The notes under the pieces: model-generated
Told to the model about the DNA's origin: nothing
Database searches by the model: none
The model's input: the letters and a program-made list of their open reading frames with translations, nothing else
Shown here: one piece after another, positions 49,850 through 59,855 of the stretch
Layout of the letters: the number at the start of each line of letters is the position of its first letter
Numbering within the stretch: the stretch's first letter is position 1
Origin: Lacrimispora indolis DSM 755
GTDB lineage: Bacteria; Bacillota; Clostridia; Lachnospirales; Lachnospiraceae
Direction of reading: 5' to 3'
DNA length: 64,000 bases
Assembly: GCF_000526995.1 (NCBI RefSeq)
Contig: NZ_AZUI01000001.1
Coordinates: 1,674,001 to 1,738,000 of the forward strand
Position numbers and translations under genes: made by a program

Positions 49850-51754
49850 TTATTGTTTTGTCTCCGCCTCTATTTTCAGATGATAATGGGGGGAGACTCC
49901 TCTATTCCTAAGTAAAATCGTATTTCTCCTTTGATTCACCGGATTATCCATTGTCTTTAATAAATATAATTCGTGGTTTCCGGTCAAATCGATCCATATG
50001 CTCCACATGACTTCTTCCACACTGGCATGCAAAACAACATGATCCTCTCTTGTTCTCACTCTTTTCGTTTCAAGAATATGCTGATATCCATTTTTCTCAA
50101 ACCCCAGGGATGCATCTTCCAGATCCAGATCATACTCCAGGTTAAGGGCGGATTCCAGATGGAACACATAATCGAAAATTCCTTCCTTTCCGCTTTCCAC
50201 CCAAAAATCATCAATAAAGGAATCCTCTGTAATCTGTATTGTCCTGGTATAGTTCATACCTTCATAAACATCTTTAACCGCTGCAGTAACCTTATTTTCA
50301 TCATAATACAGGCATTCTCCCGGACTTACTGAGGTGATGTCCGTTCCATTCCAGCAAACGGTATTATGAGATAGGGTTTTCCTGTGCCATTCATTGCACA
50401 GGCGGGCACGGTATCCCGCATTGGATAAATCCCTGGATATTCTGTGATTCCCATACATCAGTTCCACATTCATAATATCCGGGTGGGCATGGGATTTCCC
50501 ATTGAGTCCATATTTCATAAACGCATTCCAGCCGGCATTTCTCAAAATCACAAAATTGGATTCAGGAAAGTTGTGTGAACGCTGTTTCACCGGAATGAAT
50601 TTCTGATAATCAAAGTCAATGTTAAACAGCAGCTGTTCCAGGCAGACGCTGTTGCTGCAATAATAGGGCTCTGACAAAGGCAGGGCCGTACGAACGGAAT
50701 CAGATGCTTCTATGTTCTTCACCAGATTGCCGATGGGACTGTCTTCTCCCATTGCCCTGGCAGCCGTGTGATAGATATAACTGAATGTGCGCAAATTCAG
50801 ATTGGGCCAGCCATCGTTGGGATTGGGCAGGAATTGATTGTCAAATGCATAATTATATGCCTGTACAAACATATTCTGCAAAACTTCAGTCCCTGATTTT
50901 CCAAAATTATAGCCGTAAACTTTACTGAACAGGAAAAGATAAGTAATTCCCTCCAGCAAAAAGAAGTTATAGTGAATCGATCCCTCATACCAGAAACAAT
51001 CCTTGGTCACTCCTGTTTCCAGCTGTTTTCTGATATTAAACTCACTGGTGAATGCGAAATCAATCATCTCCTGATCCTGGAATGCCAGCCCCATGACGCC
51101 GATGGCCGATAGATTCCAGCAGCTGATATTGTGGATCCTTGTTGCCTGAGGAGCCAGCAGGGCATACATTTCCCGAAACATATTGTTATATACCAGGTGC
51201 AGAAATTCCGGGCTTAATTCATCTCTTAAAATTTCAATGATCTGAGCAAAACGTATGGCAACAATGGATTCATTTAACCCCTGGGGCATTATTTTGCCGC
51301 AGCCCCACGGCATGGTATCATAGGAATCTCCCATTAAGTTTTCTTTATTATGTAAGGGAAACTTCTTATAATGTCCGGCGTAAAATTCCATCACTGACAC
51401 GGAATAATCAAAGTATTTCTTTTCCCTTGTGGCTTTATAAATGACCGCAGATACCAGTGCCATGATCACTGCTTTATTCCGGTAAAAATAAACCCATACG
51501 CCGTCCAAAATCTCACTTTCAAACACTTTGCCGCACACTTCACACCGATGTCTGCCGGGCGAGTTTAAATCAAAGATCAGCCTGCCTCCGTCATCGTCAC
51601 AGAAATAGTAGTGACCCCACCGGCTTAACCGGTCCGGAGAGTCAGAAAAACAGGGGAGAAATTCATCAACCTCTTTTTTCATTTCCTGTATCAGCTCCTG
51701 ATTCCAGCCCTCTGCATTCATCAGCTCATAAAACCTGTCATTTACATACTTCAT
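49850..51754 (-). CDS. Heparinase II/III-type polysaccharide lyase (cytosolic)
   Basis: 634 residues. The N-terminal (alpha/alpha) toroid covers about 60-360, with WGCGKIMPQGLNESIVA, HNISCWNLSAIG and EGSIHYNFFLLEG, whose Asn, His and Tyr are likely catalytic. The C-terminal beta-sandwich holds GKSHAHPDIMNVELMYGNHRI, the heparinase II/III metal and substrate motif, and WHRKTLSHNTVCWNG. There is no signal peptide, so it should act on oligosaccharides after uptake, as exo-type oligouronate lyases do. A Cys pair CEVCGK (about 73-78) may bind metal. The substrate is not known; alginate-, heparin- or hyaluronan-like chains are possible. Confidence 0.83.
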   Translation of the reverse strand: MKYVNDRFYELMNAEGWNQELIQEMKKEVDEFLPCFSDSPDRLSRWGHYYFCDDDGGRLIFDLNSPGRHRCEVCGKVFESEILDGVWVYFYRNKAVIMALVSAVIYKATREKKYFDYSVSVMEFYAGHYKKFPLHNKENLMGDSYDTMPWGCGKIMPQGLNESIVAIRFAQIIEILRDELSPEFLHLVYNNMFREMYALLAPQATRIHNISCWNLSAIGVMGLAFQDQEMIDFAFTSEFNIRKQLETGVTKDCFWYEGSIHYNFFLLEGITYLFLFSKVYGYNFGKSGTEVLQNMFVQAYNYAFDNQFLPNPNDGWPNLNLRTFSYIYHTAARAMGEDSPIGNLVKNIEASDSVRTALPLSEPYYCSNSVCLEQLLFNIDFDYQKFIPVKQRSHNFPESNFVILRNAGWNAFMKYGLNGKSHAHPDIMNVELMYGNHRISRDLSNAGYRARLCNEWHRKTLSHNTVCWNGTDITSVSPGECLYYDENKVTAAVKDVYEGMNYTRTIQITEDSFIDDFWVESGKEGIFDYVFHLESALNLEYDLDLEDASLGFEKNGYQHILETKRVRTREDHVVLHASVEEVMWSIWIDLTGNHELYLLKTMDNPVNQRRNTILLRNRGVSPHYHLKIEAETKQ

Positions 51755-51778
51755 TTCCTTTCCTCGCTTTTTCCTGTT

Positions 51779-53755
51779 TTACGGAATCCGGTAACTTTTT
51801 CTTTCTCCGTTCTTGCTGCAAACCTCTATTAAAACCACGGCCATTTCATCTCCAAAGTTTAACCCGTAGTCTCTTTCTCCGTGTTTGACATGAAGTTCCT
51901 TTCCTGCAAAGGAAACTTCCGTATTCATTCCATCAAAAGTAAAGCATTCTATAAACGTCTGCCTTTTTACAGGAGAAGCCGATTGAAATGACAGCGTATT
52001 GAGGAAAGATCTGCAAAGCTTATCCGGCTCCTGGGTTGTCATAACACTGACAACCTCCTGGGTGTACTGGTTTGAACAGATCTCCTGGTCTGAAAAAACC
52101 GTATATGTGATGCCTCCGCTTTCCATGGGATAATAATAGGAATGATCCGTTTGCTTCTGTGCCGGCATATCCGTATTAGAAATAATACGGTAAATATGCT
52201 CCTTATCAGACACACACACATCAATGAACAGAAAAAAGAATAACTGGTCGGTAAATAAAAGACGGCTTACCTCTTTCATTCCAAGTTCTTCCGGATATAT
52301 CCCGGAGGTTTCGCCTTTATAAATGACCATGGAATCATCCAGCTTAAAGCAAACCACTTCTCCCCGGTATTTTTCCTCAATGGGATAAGAAGAATCTTTT
52401 TCCAGCCTTTTTCTGGCGCTGCTCACATATACGTCATTGACATCCACTGCATCCGTATACCGGTCGTCTACCAGAATTACATTGTGGTTATCCGGCATGA
52501 TATTCCGGTTATATCCGTCTTCGCAGGTCAGATATTCACTTCCCCTTGCGAAAATATAAGAAAGATTGTCCGGATGATGGTGGGAAAGGGAAAGGCATTC
52601 CACACCTTCCTTGCGGTATAAATCCCAGCCGTTCATCCACTGCTTTCTGCCCCCGGGACAGCCGCATTTTATGGTCAGGACCTTACTGCTTCTGCTCCAG
52701 TCTTCCCTGATGGACAGCAAGCCTAAATCCTCAAAAAACCTTACTCTTGGCAGGAGGGAAAGAGGCTTTTCTGAAACTCCGGGATCATACCATAAAAATT
52801 CAAATACAGCCTCCGGTAAAATGCCCGGCTTAATTTTACTTATTTTTGCTTCCGCCATGAGGAATTCATCCAGAACAAGATTTCCAAAGGTCTGGGCAAA
52901 GCCATCCCCGTACTCAGCGGCCGTCTTATAATAGACACAGGGAGCATGTCCGCTGTGGCGGTCATGGCTGTCTCCAAAATTCATCTGCTGCTCAAAATCA
53001 CCGCAGGATTGATATAACCGGTAATAAAAGGTATTCTTCAGATAATTGCTTGTATGAAAATAATCCACGCCTTCTTCTACCTTAAGGAGATGGGCATATA
53101 CAAAGAGCCACATTCCCCCGTATCTCCAATAGGGAACGCCTTCATAATTTGATCCGTCATCTGCTAGGAGCGAAAATACTCTGGAAAAATTCTTCTTTGC
53201 TTCCTCTATATATTGAATGGCCTTGTCACAAGTCTCTGAAAGCACATATCCTGCCGCTGCCAGACCGGTCATATTGATCCAGTTGTGATTCTGATAATAA
53301 TTGGTTGACCAGCCGTGACCATAAGTATCCAGTTTGTACTGATACATGATATCCGCGTGATGCCTGATCTTGGCCAGGATTTTCTCTTTTTCTTCTTCTT
53401 CGAAAAACGGCTTCAGCCAGTCGTATCCCAAAGACAGTCCAAATAAGATCCAGGAAGCAGACAAATCCACATTAACCAGATGGGCGTTTCCCCATTGCTC
53501 ATAGGACAAAACAGCTCCAATAAACCGCTTTGCTTCAAACAGATATTTATCCTCTCCGCTTAAGCGGTATGCAAGGGCAAGATTCATAATTGCAATCCCC
53601 ATATACGTGGTGCTCTCTTTTGGATGCTGTGCAGGCAATTGATATGACTCATACCGGTCTGCCTGCAAAAGCAGTCTTTCATACTGCTTTTTTCTTACTC
53701 CTTTGGCCTGTTCTTTATAAGGCCTTAAATCACCAATAAATACAAGACTGCTCAT
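51779..53755 (-). CDS. Second heparinase II/III-type lyase (cytosolic)
   Basis: 658 residues, related in layout but not close to the neighbouring lyase. The toroid has WSTNYYQNHNWINMTGLAAAG, EGVPYWRYGG and NFGDSHDRHSGHAPC; the beta domain has SLSHHHPDNLSYIFARGSEYL, the heparinase II/III core. No signal peptide. Two lyases of this fold side by side suggest successive steps on an acidic glycan with two linkage types. It begins 4 bases before the stop of the membrane protein gene upstream and ends 25 bases before the next lyase gene. Confidence 0.8.
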   Translation of the reverse strand: MSSLVFIGDLRPYKEQAKGVRKKQYERLLLQADRYESYQLPAQHPKESTTYMGIAIMNLALAYRLSGEDKYLFEAKRFIGAVLSYEQWGNAHLVNVDLSASWILFGLSLGYDWLKPFFEEEEKEKILAKIRHHADIMYQYKLDTYGHGWSTNYYQNHNWINMTGLAAAGYVLSETCDKAIQYIEEAKKNFSRVFSLLADDGSNYEGVPYWRYGGMWLFVYAHLLKVEEGVDYFHTSNYLKNTFYYRLYQSCGDFEQQMNFGDSHDRHSGHAPCVYYKTAAEYGDGFAQTFGNLVLDEFLMAEAKISKIKPGILPEAVFEFLWYDPGVSEKPLSLLPRVRFFEDLGLLSIREDWSRSSKVLTIKCGCPGGRKQWMNGWDLYRKEGVECLSLSHHHPDNLSYIFARGSEYLTCEDGYNRNIMPDNHNVILVDDRYTDAVDVNDVYVSSARKRLEKDSSYPIEEKYRGEVVCFKLDDSMVIYKGETSGIYPEELGMKEVSRLLFTDQLFFFLFIDVCVSDKEHIYRIISNTDMPAQKQTDHSYYYPMESGGITYTVFSDQEICSNQYTQEVVSVMTTQEPDKLCRSFLNTLSFQSASPVKRQTFIECFTFDGMNTEVSFAGKELHVKHGERDYGLNFGDEMAVVLIEVCSKNGERKSYRIP

Positions 53756-53759
53756 GTCT

Positions 53760-54281
53760 CTATTTCTCCTCTTTCTTCCTCGCTTCGGCCGCTGTATCCA
53801 TCAATCCGGTCAGCAGGTAATAATAGATGGTGTAAACCGCGGCAAAGCCAATGGGTTCTCCCGGTATGGTGACCGTGCCTTCCGGAAGGTGAAACAGTTC
53901 CTCCAACAGCATATTTACGTTTTGATAGGTCATGTAAACCAAAAACACAAGAACCAGATTTTTAAAAATTTCAGCCAGTTTTAAACCTGCATTCTGCCAG
54001 CCGCTCCGCTCAAAATAGGATTGATTGTAAATCCTCCCTTTTCTCACTATATCAAACATCCGGTAAGCGACCGGATTATAAAGAAACAATGTTGCAAGCC
54101 CCAATCCCAGTCCAAGGAAAAAAATCATATCCAGCGGATCGGCAAAGATGCCGGACTGTGTTCCAAATCCAATAAAAAAGTAGCACATGCCTGCGATCCA
54201 CCACCTGAATATTCCTGCTTTCACATTGTCCGAGACTTTCTTTTTTCCATATTTCTTTTCTCTGCCCGTCATGATCTTCAC
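53760..54281 (-). CDS. Unrecognised small membrane protein
   Basis: 173 residues with four hydrophobic segments (GIFRWWIAGMCYFFIGFG; PLDMIFFLGLGLGLATLFLY; FKNLVLVFLVYMTYQNVNML; FAAVYTIYYYLLTGLMD) and basic ends, so the N-terminus is probably cytosolic. No family comes to mind. Its start overlaps the previous gene by 4 bases. It belongs to a set of five small membrane proteins spread through this transporter operon. Confidence 0.6.
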   Translation of the reverse strand: MKIMTGREKKYGKKKVSDNVKAGIFRWWIAGMCYFFIGFGTQSGIFADPLDMIFFLGLGLGLATLFLYNPVAYRMFDIVRKGRIYNQSYFERSGWQNAGLKLAEIFKNLVLVFLVYMTYQNVNMLLEELFHLPEGTVTIPGEPIGFAAVYTIYYYLLTGLMDTAAEARKKEEK

Positions 54282-54679
54282 CCGTTCTTTATTAAATCAA
54301 CAATAATCAGGATACCGGAAATTACATAAGCCAAAAGGATTGCCATACTGAACAATACCCCATGATTTACCACGCTCACATTAAGGGAGTGCTGTACAGA
54401 AATTGCATTCCGGTAAATAGTGACCAGATAGAATCCTATGCCTGCTGTTACAAAACATATCAATGCTGTAAAGATTCGTTCCGCTACTTCCCGTTTCTTG
54501 ATACGGGTTGTTTCAAACAGGGCAACCAGCCCCATGAGAACAAACAGAAACATCACAAAGCCGCACATCTCATGTTCCAGGAGAAGCAGGGCCTTTACAT
54601 GAATATTGGTAAAAATCAGATGCACCAAAGAAGAAATTATAATAATCGCTTTTGCTATACCGGTTAACTGTTTACTCAT
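54278..54679 (-). CDS. Unrecognised small membrane protein
   Basis: About 133 residues with four hydrophobic segments (AKAIIIISSLVHLIFTNI; CGFVMFLFVLMGLVALF; IFTALICFVTAGIGFYLVTIY; GVLFSMAILLAYVISGILIIVDL) joined by short loops. The start is ATG 54679 (MSKQLTGIAK), which overlaps the ATPase stop by 8 bases. No catalytic motif seen. Function unknown. Confidence 0.6.
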   Translation of the reverse strand: MSKQLTGIAKAIIIISSLVHLIFTNIHVKALLLLEHEMCGFVMFLFVLMGLVALFETTRIKKREVAERIFTALICFVTAGIGFYLVTIYRNAISVQHSLNVSVVNHGVLFSMAILLAYVISGILIIVDLIKNG

Positions 54680-55775
54680 CCTTCTCCTCCGCCTTTGCAT
54701 GCATTACTAATTCTGTTGTCTCCTTATCAAAAAAATAGAGATGTTCCATTCCAAAGTGGATATTGACCCGATGGTCAAATTTGTCCTCCAGGGTTTCAAT
54801 CTGGCATGCCAGGACCGATTCTCCGATTTTTACATACAAAATATAGCAGTTTCCTAAAAATTCTTTGTTCTCCAACTCTCCTGCAACCGTATTGTTATCT
54901 TCCCCATGGGAAATGGAAAACTGCTCCGGCCTGATTCCTAATATGAGCTCCCTGCCGGAATACGTTTTTAAGGCATCCGCAATCTTCTGGGGAAAGGAAA
55001 GCTCATGGGAACCAAATACAAACCGGCTGCCTTCAACCCTGCCTTCGATGAAATTCATCTGAGGCGCTCCAATAAAACCGGCTACAAATAAATTGCAGGG
55101 CTCATAATAAATTTCATTGGGGGTCCCCACCTGCTGGATCACCCCGTCTTTTAAGACCACCATACGGTCTGCCATTGTCATGGCCTCCGTCTGGTCATGA
55201 GTCACATAGATGGTCGTAACCTTTAGTTCTCTCTGAAGCCTTACAATCTCAGCCCTTGTACTTGTTCTAAGCTTTGCATCCAGGTTTGACAGGGGCTCAT
55301 CCATGAGAAATACCTTTGGCTTTCTTACCACCGATCTGGCCAAAGCCACTCTTTGTTTCTGCCCTCCGGACAATTGTCCTGGCAAGCGTTTTAACAGGCT
55401 TCCGATCCCTAATATTCCGGAAGCTTCCTGTACCTTGTCATAAATAACCGTGTCTTTTTCATGTCTGACCCGCAGGCTCATCCCCACGTTGTCATAAACC
55501 GTCATATTGCCATACAGCGCATAGTCCTGGAACACCACCGCAATATCCCGTTCCACCGGAGGGCATTTATTAATGACCTTATCATCCAGAATCAGATCTC
55601 CATCCGATATTTTTTCCAGTCCGGCAATCATGCGCAGGATGGTTGACTTTCCGCAGCCTGACGGCCCTACAAGGACAATAAATTCTCCATCCTCAATTTC
55701 TAAATTGAAGCTGCTGACCGCACAAAATCCATTTGCATATGCTTTACTTATATTATTAAACCGGAGTTTTCCCAT
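54672..55775 (-). CDS. CUT1 sugar ABC transporter ATPase (UgpC/MsmK type)
   Basis: About 367 residues. Walker A GPSGCGKSTILRM, Q-loop AVVFQDYALYGN, signature LSGGQKQRVALARSVV, Walker B VFLMDEPLSNLD and H-loop VTHDQTEAM, all normal. The C-terminal 110 residues form the OB-like regulatory domain (ILGIRPEQFSISHGED). ATG at 55775 has GAGGTG six bases upstream. It powers the permease pair encoded upstream and may also serve the transporter near 15 kb, which lacks an ATPase. Confidence 0.93.
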   Translation of the reverse strand: MGKLRFNNISKAYANGFCAVSSFNLEIEDGEFIVLVGPSGCGKSTILRMIAGLEKISDGDLILDDKVINKCPPVERDIAVVFQDYALYGNMTVYDNVGMSLRVRHEKDTVIYDKVQEASGILGIGSLLKRLPGQLSGGQKQRVALARSVVRKPKVFLMDEPLSNLDAKLRTSTRAEIVRLQRELKVTTIYVTHDQTEAMTMADRMVVLKDGVIQQVGTPNEIYYEPCNLFVAGFIGAPQMNFIEGRVEGSRFVFGSHELSFPQKIADALKTYSGRELILGIRPEQFSISHGEDNNTVAGELENKEFLGNCYILYVKIGESVLACQIETLEDKFDHRVNIHFGMEHLYFFDKETTELVMHAKAEEKDE

Positions 55776-55790
55776 ACCTTTCACCTCGTC

Positions 55791-56240
55791 CTAGCTGGCT
55801 TCTGACTGCTTTAGCTGTTCCTGAAGCCTTTGTCTTCTGTTCCCATGCTTCAAGCTGATAAAGCCGGCTGCCAGAAGTATGATTCCTCCGAAAATATTTG
55901 CTGCTGCAATTTCCGTGTGCCTGGCATATGGCTTCAGCACAAGGGGGACCAGCACAGACATTCTGACCAGCATGTATATACCCAGAAAGACAGCAATGAC
56001 GGCCCATTTTTTGTGATAGATACTGACCTTCACGGCACAGGTAAAAAGTAGAAACAATATCACAATATTAATCATTACCGTGATTCCCATTAAGTAGCTC
56101 ACAGGCATAACATCCAGAACCATAATATCATAGATGAGTTCAGCCAATATGGCACAAAGGATCAGTGAATATGGCAGCACATCCTTTTTATATAATGACA
56201 CGTATGCCTTTTTTTCTTTTTCAAGCAACCGATTATCCAT
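55791..56240 (-). CDS. Unrecognised small membrane protein
   Basis: About 149 residues, four hydrophobic segments (VLPYSLILCAILAELIYDIMVL; YLMGITVMINIVILFLLFTCAV; WAVIAVFLGIYMLVRMSVLVPLV; IAAANIFGGIILLAAGFISL) with a basic and Gln-rich tail. The start is the ATG at 56240 (MDNRLLEKEKKA) with AAGGGGAG 8 bases upstream. It overlaps the preceding gene by 8 bases. No family recognised. Confidence 0.6.
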   Translation of the reverse strand: MDNRLLEKEKKAYVSLYKKDVLPYSLILCAILAELIYDIMVLDVMPVSYLMGITVMINIVILFLLFTCAVKVSIYHKKWAVIAVFLGIYMLVRMSVLVPLVLKPYARHTEIAAANIFGGIILLAAGFISLKHGNRRQRLQEQLKQSEAS

Positions 56241-56784
56241 TCCTTGTACTCCCCTTCTTCTGATTCTTCCGGAATTTAAAATGGCTTCTGCCAATGGCAG
56301 CGCTGTAATAAACACAGCAGAGAATATAGGAAATGTAGATTCCCAGTCCGATTCGGAATGTGGTAAAATGGGGCTCATAATCACCCGCGCTCTCCAACCG
56401 CAGATATTGGAAATCCAGTCCCCCATAATAGGTTTCTATGGCCTGAAGGTTAAACAAGGCATAGGCGGAACATGCGCAGCAGAGAAACAGTGACAGCTCC
56501 ATGATAATTAAAGCAAATTTGTCCGGTATTTTACCGAAAATCTCCAGCAGAAAGGAAAGTAAAATCACGAGAACTCCAAATACCGCAAAGGCAAAAATCT
56601 GTTTATTAAATACCTGCAGAATGTAATCATGAAAAAAGGAAATCTGATCATTCTGCTTTAATTTCAGTCCGAACAAGTCCTTATACTCTGTCATAAAACA
56701 AAGAGTATAAATGAATACAAGGATCACGATCCCGGTATATAATCCTGCTGCTAATCTTTGAGTTTTTAAACACTTCTGCATCAT
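56233..56784 (-). CDS. Unrecognised small membrane protein
   Basis: 183 residues, four hydrophobic segments (AAGLYTGIVILVFIYTLCFM; IFAFAVFGVLVILLSFLL; ALIIMELSLFLCCACSAYALF; IGLGIYISYILCCVYYSAAIG). The loop between segments three and four (ETYYGGLDFQYLRLESAG) is on the outside if the N-terminus is inside. It lies 49 bases after the receptor gene. No family recognised. Confidence 0.6.
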   Translation of the reverse strand: MMQKCLKTQRLAAGLYTGIVILVFIYTLCFMTEYKDLFGLKLKQNDQISFFHDYILQVFNKQIFAFAVFGVLVILLSFLLEIFGKIPDKFALIIMELSLFLCCACSAYALFNLQAIETYYGGLDFQYLRLESAGDYEPHFTTFRIGLGIYISYILCCVYYSAAIGRSHFKFRKNQKKGSTRNG

Positions 56785-56833
56785 CAGCTCCCACCTTTTT
56801 ATAAGGGAGGGGAAAGCCCCTCCCCCGGTTTAA

Positions 56834-58936
56834 CTACTGTTTATCCAATGTCATGACGTCATAGGCAGCCTGATAGGTTTCTTCATAAATCTCAAGTCCC
56901 CGCTTCTTAAATTCTGCCGCATATTCTTCATAGTTTTTAGCCACTACCGCACCCTGAGGCGCATTGCCTTTTGCCTGGTAACGGACGATATTAAACATGT
57001 ATTCTACAATGTCCTCTGTATCAAGGGATGTTGTATCTGAAATCGTTTCTTTCTGCCTGGAAGTCAGGGAGAAGACCGGCGGCACCATTTTATAATAATT
57101 GGCATTATCCCCGCTCATTCCTTTTCCCGCATAAGTTGCAAAATTGGTTGTTGAATTTTGCAGAAGAGCCCAGCCTTCAAATCCCCGTTCAGATGTATAC
57201 TGGTACTCAAAACCGATTTCTTTCTGATATCCAATTGGGATCAGACAGCCCATCCAGTCTCTTAAGAACGTGGATAAATCTCCTTTTGCCACTTTGCCTG
57301 AGGTTTCATATACCCAGCTGGTAAATAACGGATACTGTAATCCATCAGGTCCTGTATATGTCTTTCCTTCTTCCAGGTTCATCGGCAAGCCATAATTCTG
57401 CAATCTGCTTCCATCTTCTGTAAAAAGGTAGTCCATAACTGCACATGCCCTTTGGATCTGAGCTTCCGTAGAACCTGCTGCGGAAATTGCCCAGCCGTCC
57501 GGCTTAATGGCTCTTCCGTTATCCAGATAATACTGCCATGCGCCGTTTACCTTGGCAACCGGAGGCAGAATCACAACGGTATCCGGATTTAAAGAATCAG
57601 AAGTGGAGGAAGCAATCCAGTCGTATGTCATAAATCCAAAGGATGGAGCTTCTCCCTCATCGGTCCCCCATAAGGTAGAACGGTAATTGGTCTTTTCAGT
57701 CAGATCATATGCATCGGAATAGATCAGCCCTTCCGCCTCCATCATGGATAAATACTGCAGGACATTGTACACGCCTTCTTTTGAGTAGGTATACTGGATA
57801 TGTCCGTTCTCATCAATGTACCATCTTGCGCCGTAGGAGTCTGCACCATGGACCTTCACACCGTCAAAATATGTAGATAACCGGAGCAAATCCTCCCGGT
57901 AGTTGGACTGCCTGACAAAAAGAGGCCATACCACGTTTGCTTTTCCATTGGTCAGCAGAGTGGGATTTGCCTTAATGCAGCGCATCAGGGCGATCATCTC
58001 ATCAATGTCATAGGCAGCCTTTTCCCCCAGAAATAATTCCGACGGGTTTTCATAATCGTAATTATCCTTAATGTACTGGATCAGCGCATTGGTCAAGGTT
58101 TCGCCATTTTTTACTTCCAGGGCATTCTGAATTTCAATAATATCCTGGTCCGTTTTCTTTACAATGTCGATTCCTTCTTTTGGAGTAACTGTTCCACCAT
58201 TTTCTCCTGTTCTGCGGTTGTTTTCCACATAAAAGCCTTTATAATGCACATCAAAGGAATTCTTATCATAGGCGGCGCCTTCTGCATCCAAAAGCCCGGT
58301 GACCCAGGATTCACGGATAACAAAGGTCCTTGCTATCTGATTCAGTTCCGCAATATAAGGCACGTGATAAATATTTCCGTCGTAAGCGGTGATCGCAGAC
58401 TTTACGTCAGGATTTTTAGATAAATATTCTTTAAAATTAGGCATATAGCCGGTTTTCATCATTTCGCTTAAGTTCACGAATTTTCCTTCGGTTCCATAAA
58501 ACATAAGGCGTTCTGCAATGGATTCGCCTCCATAGATATTGGCCCCGGAGAAATTTGATGTGGATTCTGTCTGGATCATATCAGTTGCCTTCACATCCTG
58601 TACCGTCACATCTGAAAACTTGCTGTTTAATTCCTTTTCCATATAAGACCACATTGGTTTTAACATACCGGCTGTGACAACGGTGCCATCCGGCAGAGTC
58701 AATGGAGACTCCTGGTTGTAAGTCATGGTCCTGGACTTATTTCCATTGGCAATATTAAACTTTAATTCAACCATATCTGTTAAATCAGTCTGATCGCCTG
58801 CTTCCTCGCTGGTTTCCGGCTGTGTTTCTTCTGCTGCCCGGGTCGATGCCTGATCCACAACGGAAGAACCGCATCCGGTCAATGCCGATGCAAGCATAAC
58901 GGCACACAGAATACCCCCTGCTACTTTGTTTCTCAT
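56834..58936 (-). CDS. Large extracellular oligosaccharide-binding lipoprotein
   Basis: 700 residues, much larger than ordinary family 1 receptors, like the LplA-type receptors for oligouronates. A lipoprotein signal ends at LTGCGSS, followed by a Glu/Thr linker. The mature part has KFNIANGNKSRTMTYN, HVPYIAELNQIARTFVIRESW and a late GWAISAAGS segment. The large size and the lyases downstream suggest that it binds unsaturated or acidic oligosaccharides. Start follows GGAGG at a suitable distance. It is followed by the small membrane protein genes. Confidence 0.87.
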   Translation of the reverse strand: MRNKVAGGILCAVMLASALTGCGSSVVDQASTRAAEETQPETSEEAGDQTDLTDMVELKFNIANGNKSRTMTYNQESPLTLPDGTVVTAGMLKPMWSYMEKELNSKFSDVTVQDVKATDMIQTESTSNFSGANIYGGESIAERLMFYGTEGKFVNLSEMMKTGYMPNFKEYLSKNPDVKSAITAYDGNIYHVPYIAELNQIARTFVIRESWVTGLLDAEGAAYDKNSFDVHYKGFYVENNRRTGENGGTVTPKEGIDIVKKTDQDIIEIQNALEVKNGETLTNALIQYIKDNYDYENPSELFLGEKAAYDIDEMIALMRCIKANPTLLTNGKANVVWPLFVRQSNYREDLLRLSTYFDGVKVHGADSYGARWYIDENGHIQYTYSKEGVYNVLQYLSMMEAEGLIYSDAYDLTEKTNYRSTLWGTDEGEAPSFGFMTYDWIASSTSDSLNPDTVVILPPVAKVNGAWQYYLDNGRAIKPDGWAISAAGSTEAQIQRACAVMDYLFTEDGSRLQNYGLPMNLEEGKTYTGPDGLQYPLFTSWVYETSGKVAKGDLSTFLRDWMGCLIPIGYQKEIGFEYQYTSERGFEGWALLQNSTTNFATYAGKGMSGDNANYYKMVPPVFSLTSRQKETISDTTSLDTEDIVEYMFNIVRYQAKGNAPQGAVVAKNYEEYAAEFKKRGLEIYEETYQAAYDVMTLDKQ

Positions 58937-58972
58937 AAAAATCCTCCTTCTGCCTTATGGCGAATAAATCAT

Positions 58973-59836
58973 TTATCCTTTTACTCCCCCCATATTCACG
59001 CCTTTTGCAAAGTACTTTTGAATATAAGGGTAAATAACTAACACTGGGATGATCGAGCATATAATGATGGCATAAGCCAGGCTGTCTGCGGAATATGCAA
59101 GATTGACCGGTGATTCATCGTATAATTTTTGATAGTTTTCAATCAGCTGCCGTAAGTATACCTGCAGCGGCTGCTCATAGGGGTTTGCCAGCAGCATCCT
59201 TGACCAGTAATAACCATTCCATCTTGAAATGGCATAAAACAAGGTTACTGTTGCAATGCTGGCTGTTGACATGGGTATGTAAACTTTTCCAAGCATCTGG
59301 AACTCATTGGCCCCATCCATGATTGCAGCTTCTTCTATCTCCTTGGGAATGCTGCTGAAATAATTTCTGAGAAGAATGATGTTATATGCCTGAACACCAA
59401 AGGCTATAATCATTCCCCACCGGTTATCCACGTGCATGGTCTTATAATTTAAATACAGGGGAATCATTCCAGCACTGAACCACATGGTAAATACCAGCAA
59501 AAAGTTCCACTGCCTTCTGAACATCAGCTTTGTTTTCTGCAGCGCATAAGCACCTGTAATGGAAATGGCCATGCTCCAGGCAGTACCAAGTACGGTGTAG
59601 AACAGGGTATTGGTGTATGCGATCCAAAAGCCTTTATTGTGCAGCACCATGTCGTAAGCCTGAAATGTCACTTCCTTTGGCAGGAGTACAATCTGGCCGC
59701 TTTCATACGCCACCTTTCCGCTGATCGACACGCTGAACGCGTACAAAACCGGATACAGGGCAAGCAATGCAAAGATGATGATCATCGTATAGGAAAATAC
59801 CTTAAATATCTTTTCACTTCTGTTTAAGCGCTCCAT
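58973..59836 (-). CDS. CUT1 ABC transporter permease (LplC/YtcP type)
   Basis: About 287 residues with six predicted helices. The EAA loop reads EIEEAAIMDGANEFQMLGKVYIPMSTASI and the C-terminus ends FAKGVNMGGVKG, the mark of LplC-type permeases. ATG 59836 (MERLNRSEKIFK) follows GGAAAGGCGG; the frame upstream of it overlaps the other permease and is not used. It lies 19 bases after the partner permease stop. Confidence 0.92.
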   Translation of the reverse strand: MERLNRSEKIFKVFSYTMIIIFALLALYPVLYAFSVSISGKVAYESGQIVLLPKEVTFQAYDMVLHNKGFWIAYTNTLFYTVLGTAWSMAISITGAYALQKTKLMFRRQWNFLLVFTMWFSAGMIPLYLNYKTMHVDNRWGMIIAFGVQAYNIILLRNYFSSIPKEIEEAAIMDGANEFQMLGKVYIPMSTASIATVTLFYAISRWNGYYWSRMLLANPYEQPLQVYLRQLIENYQKLYDESPVNLAYSADSLAYAIIICSIIPVLVIYPYIQKYFAKGVNMGGVKG

Positions 59837-59855
59837 CGTTTCCGCCTTTCCTAAT

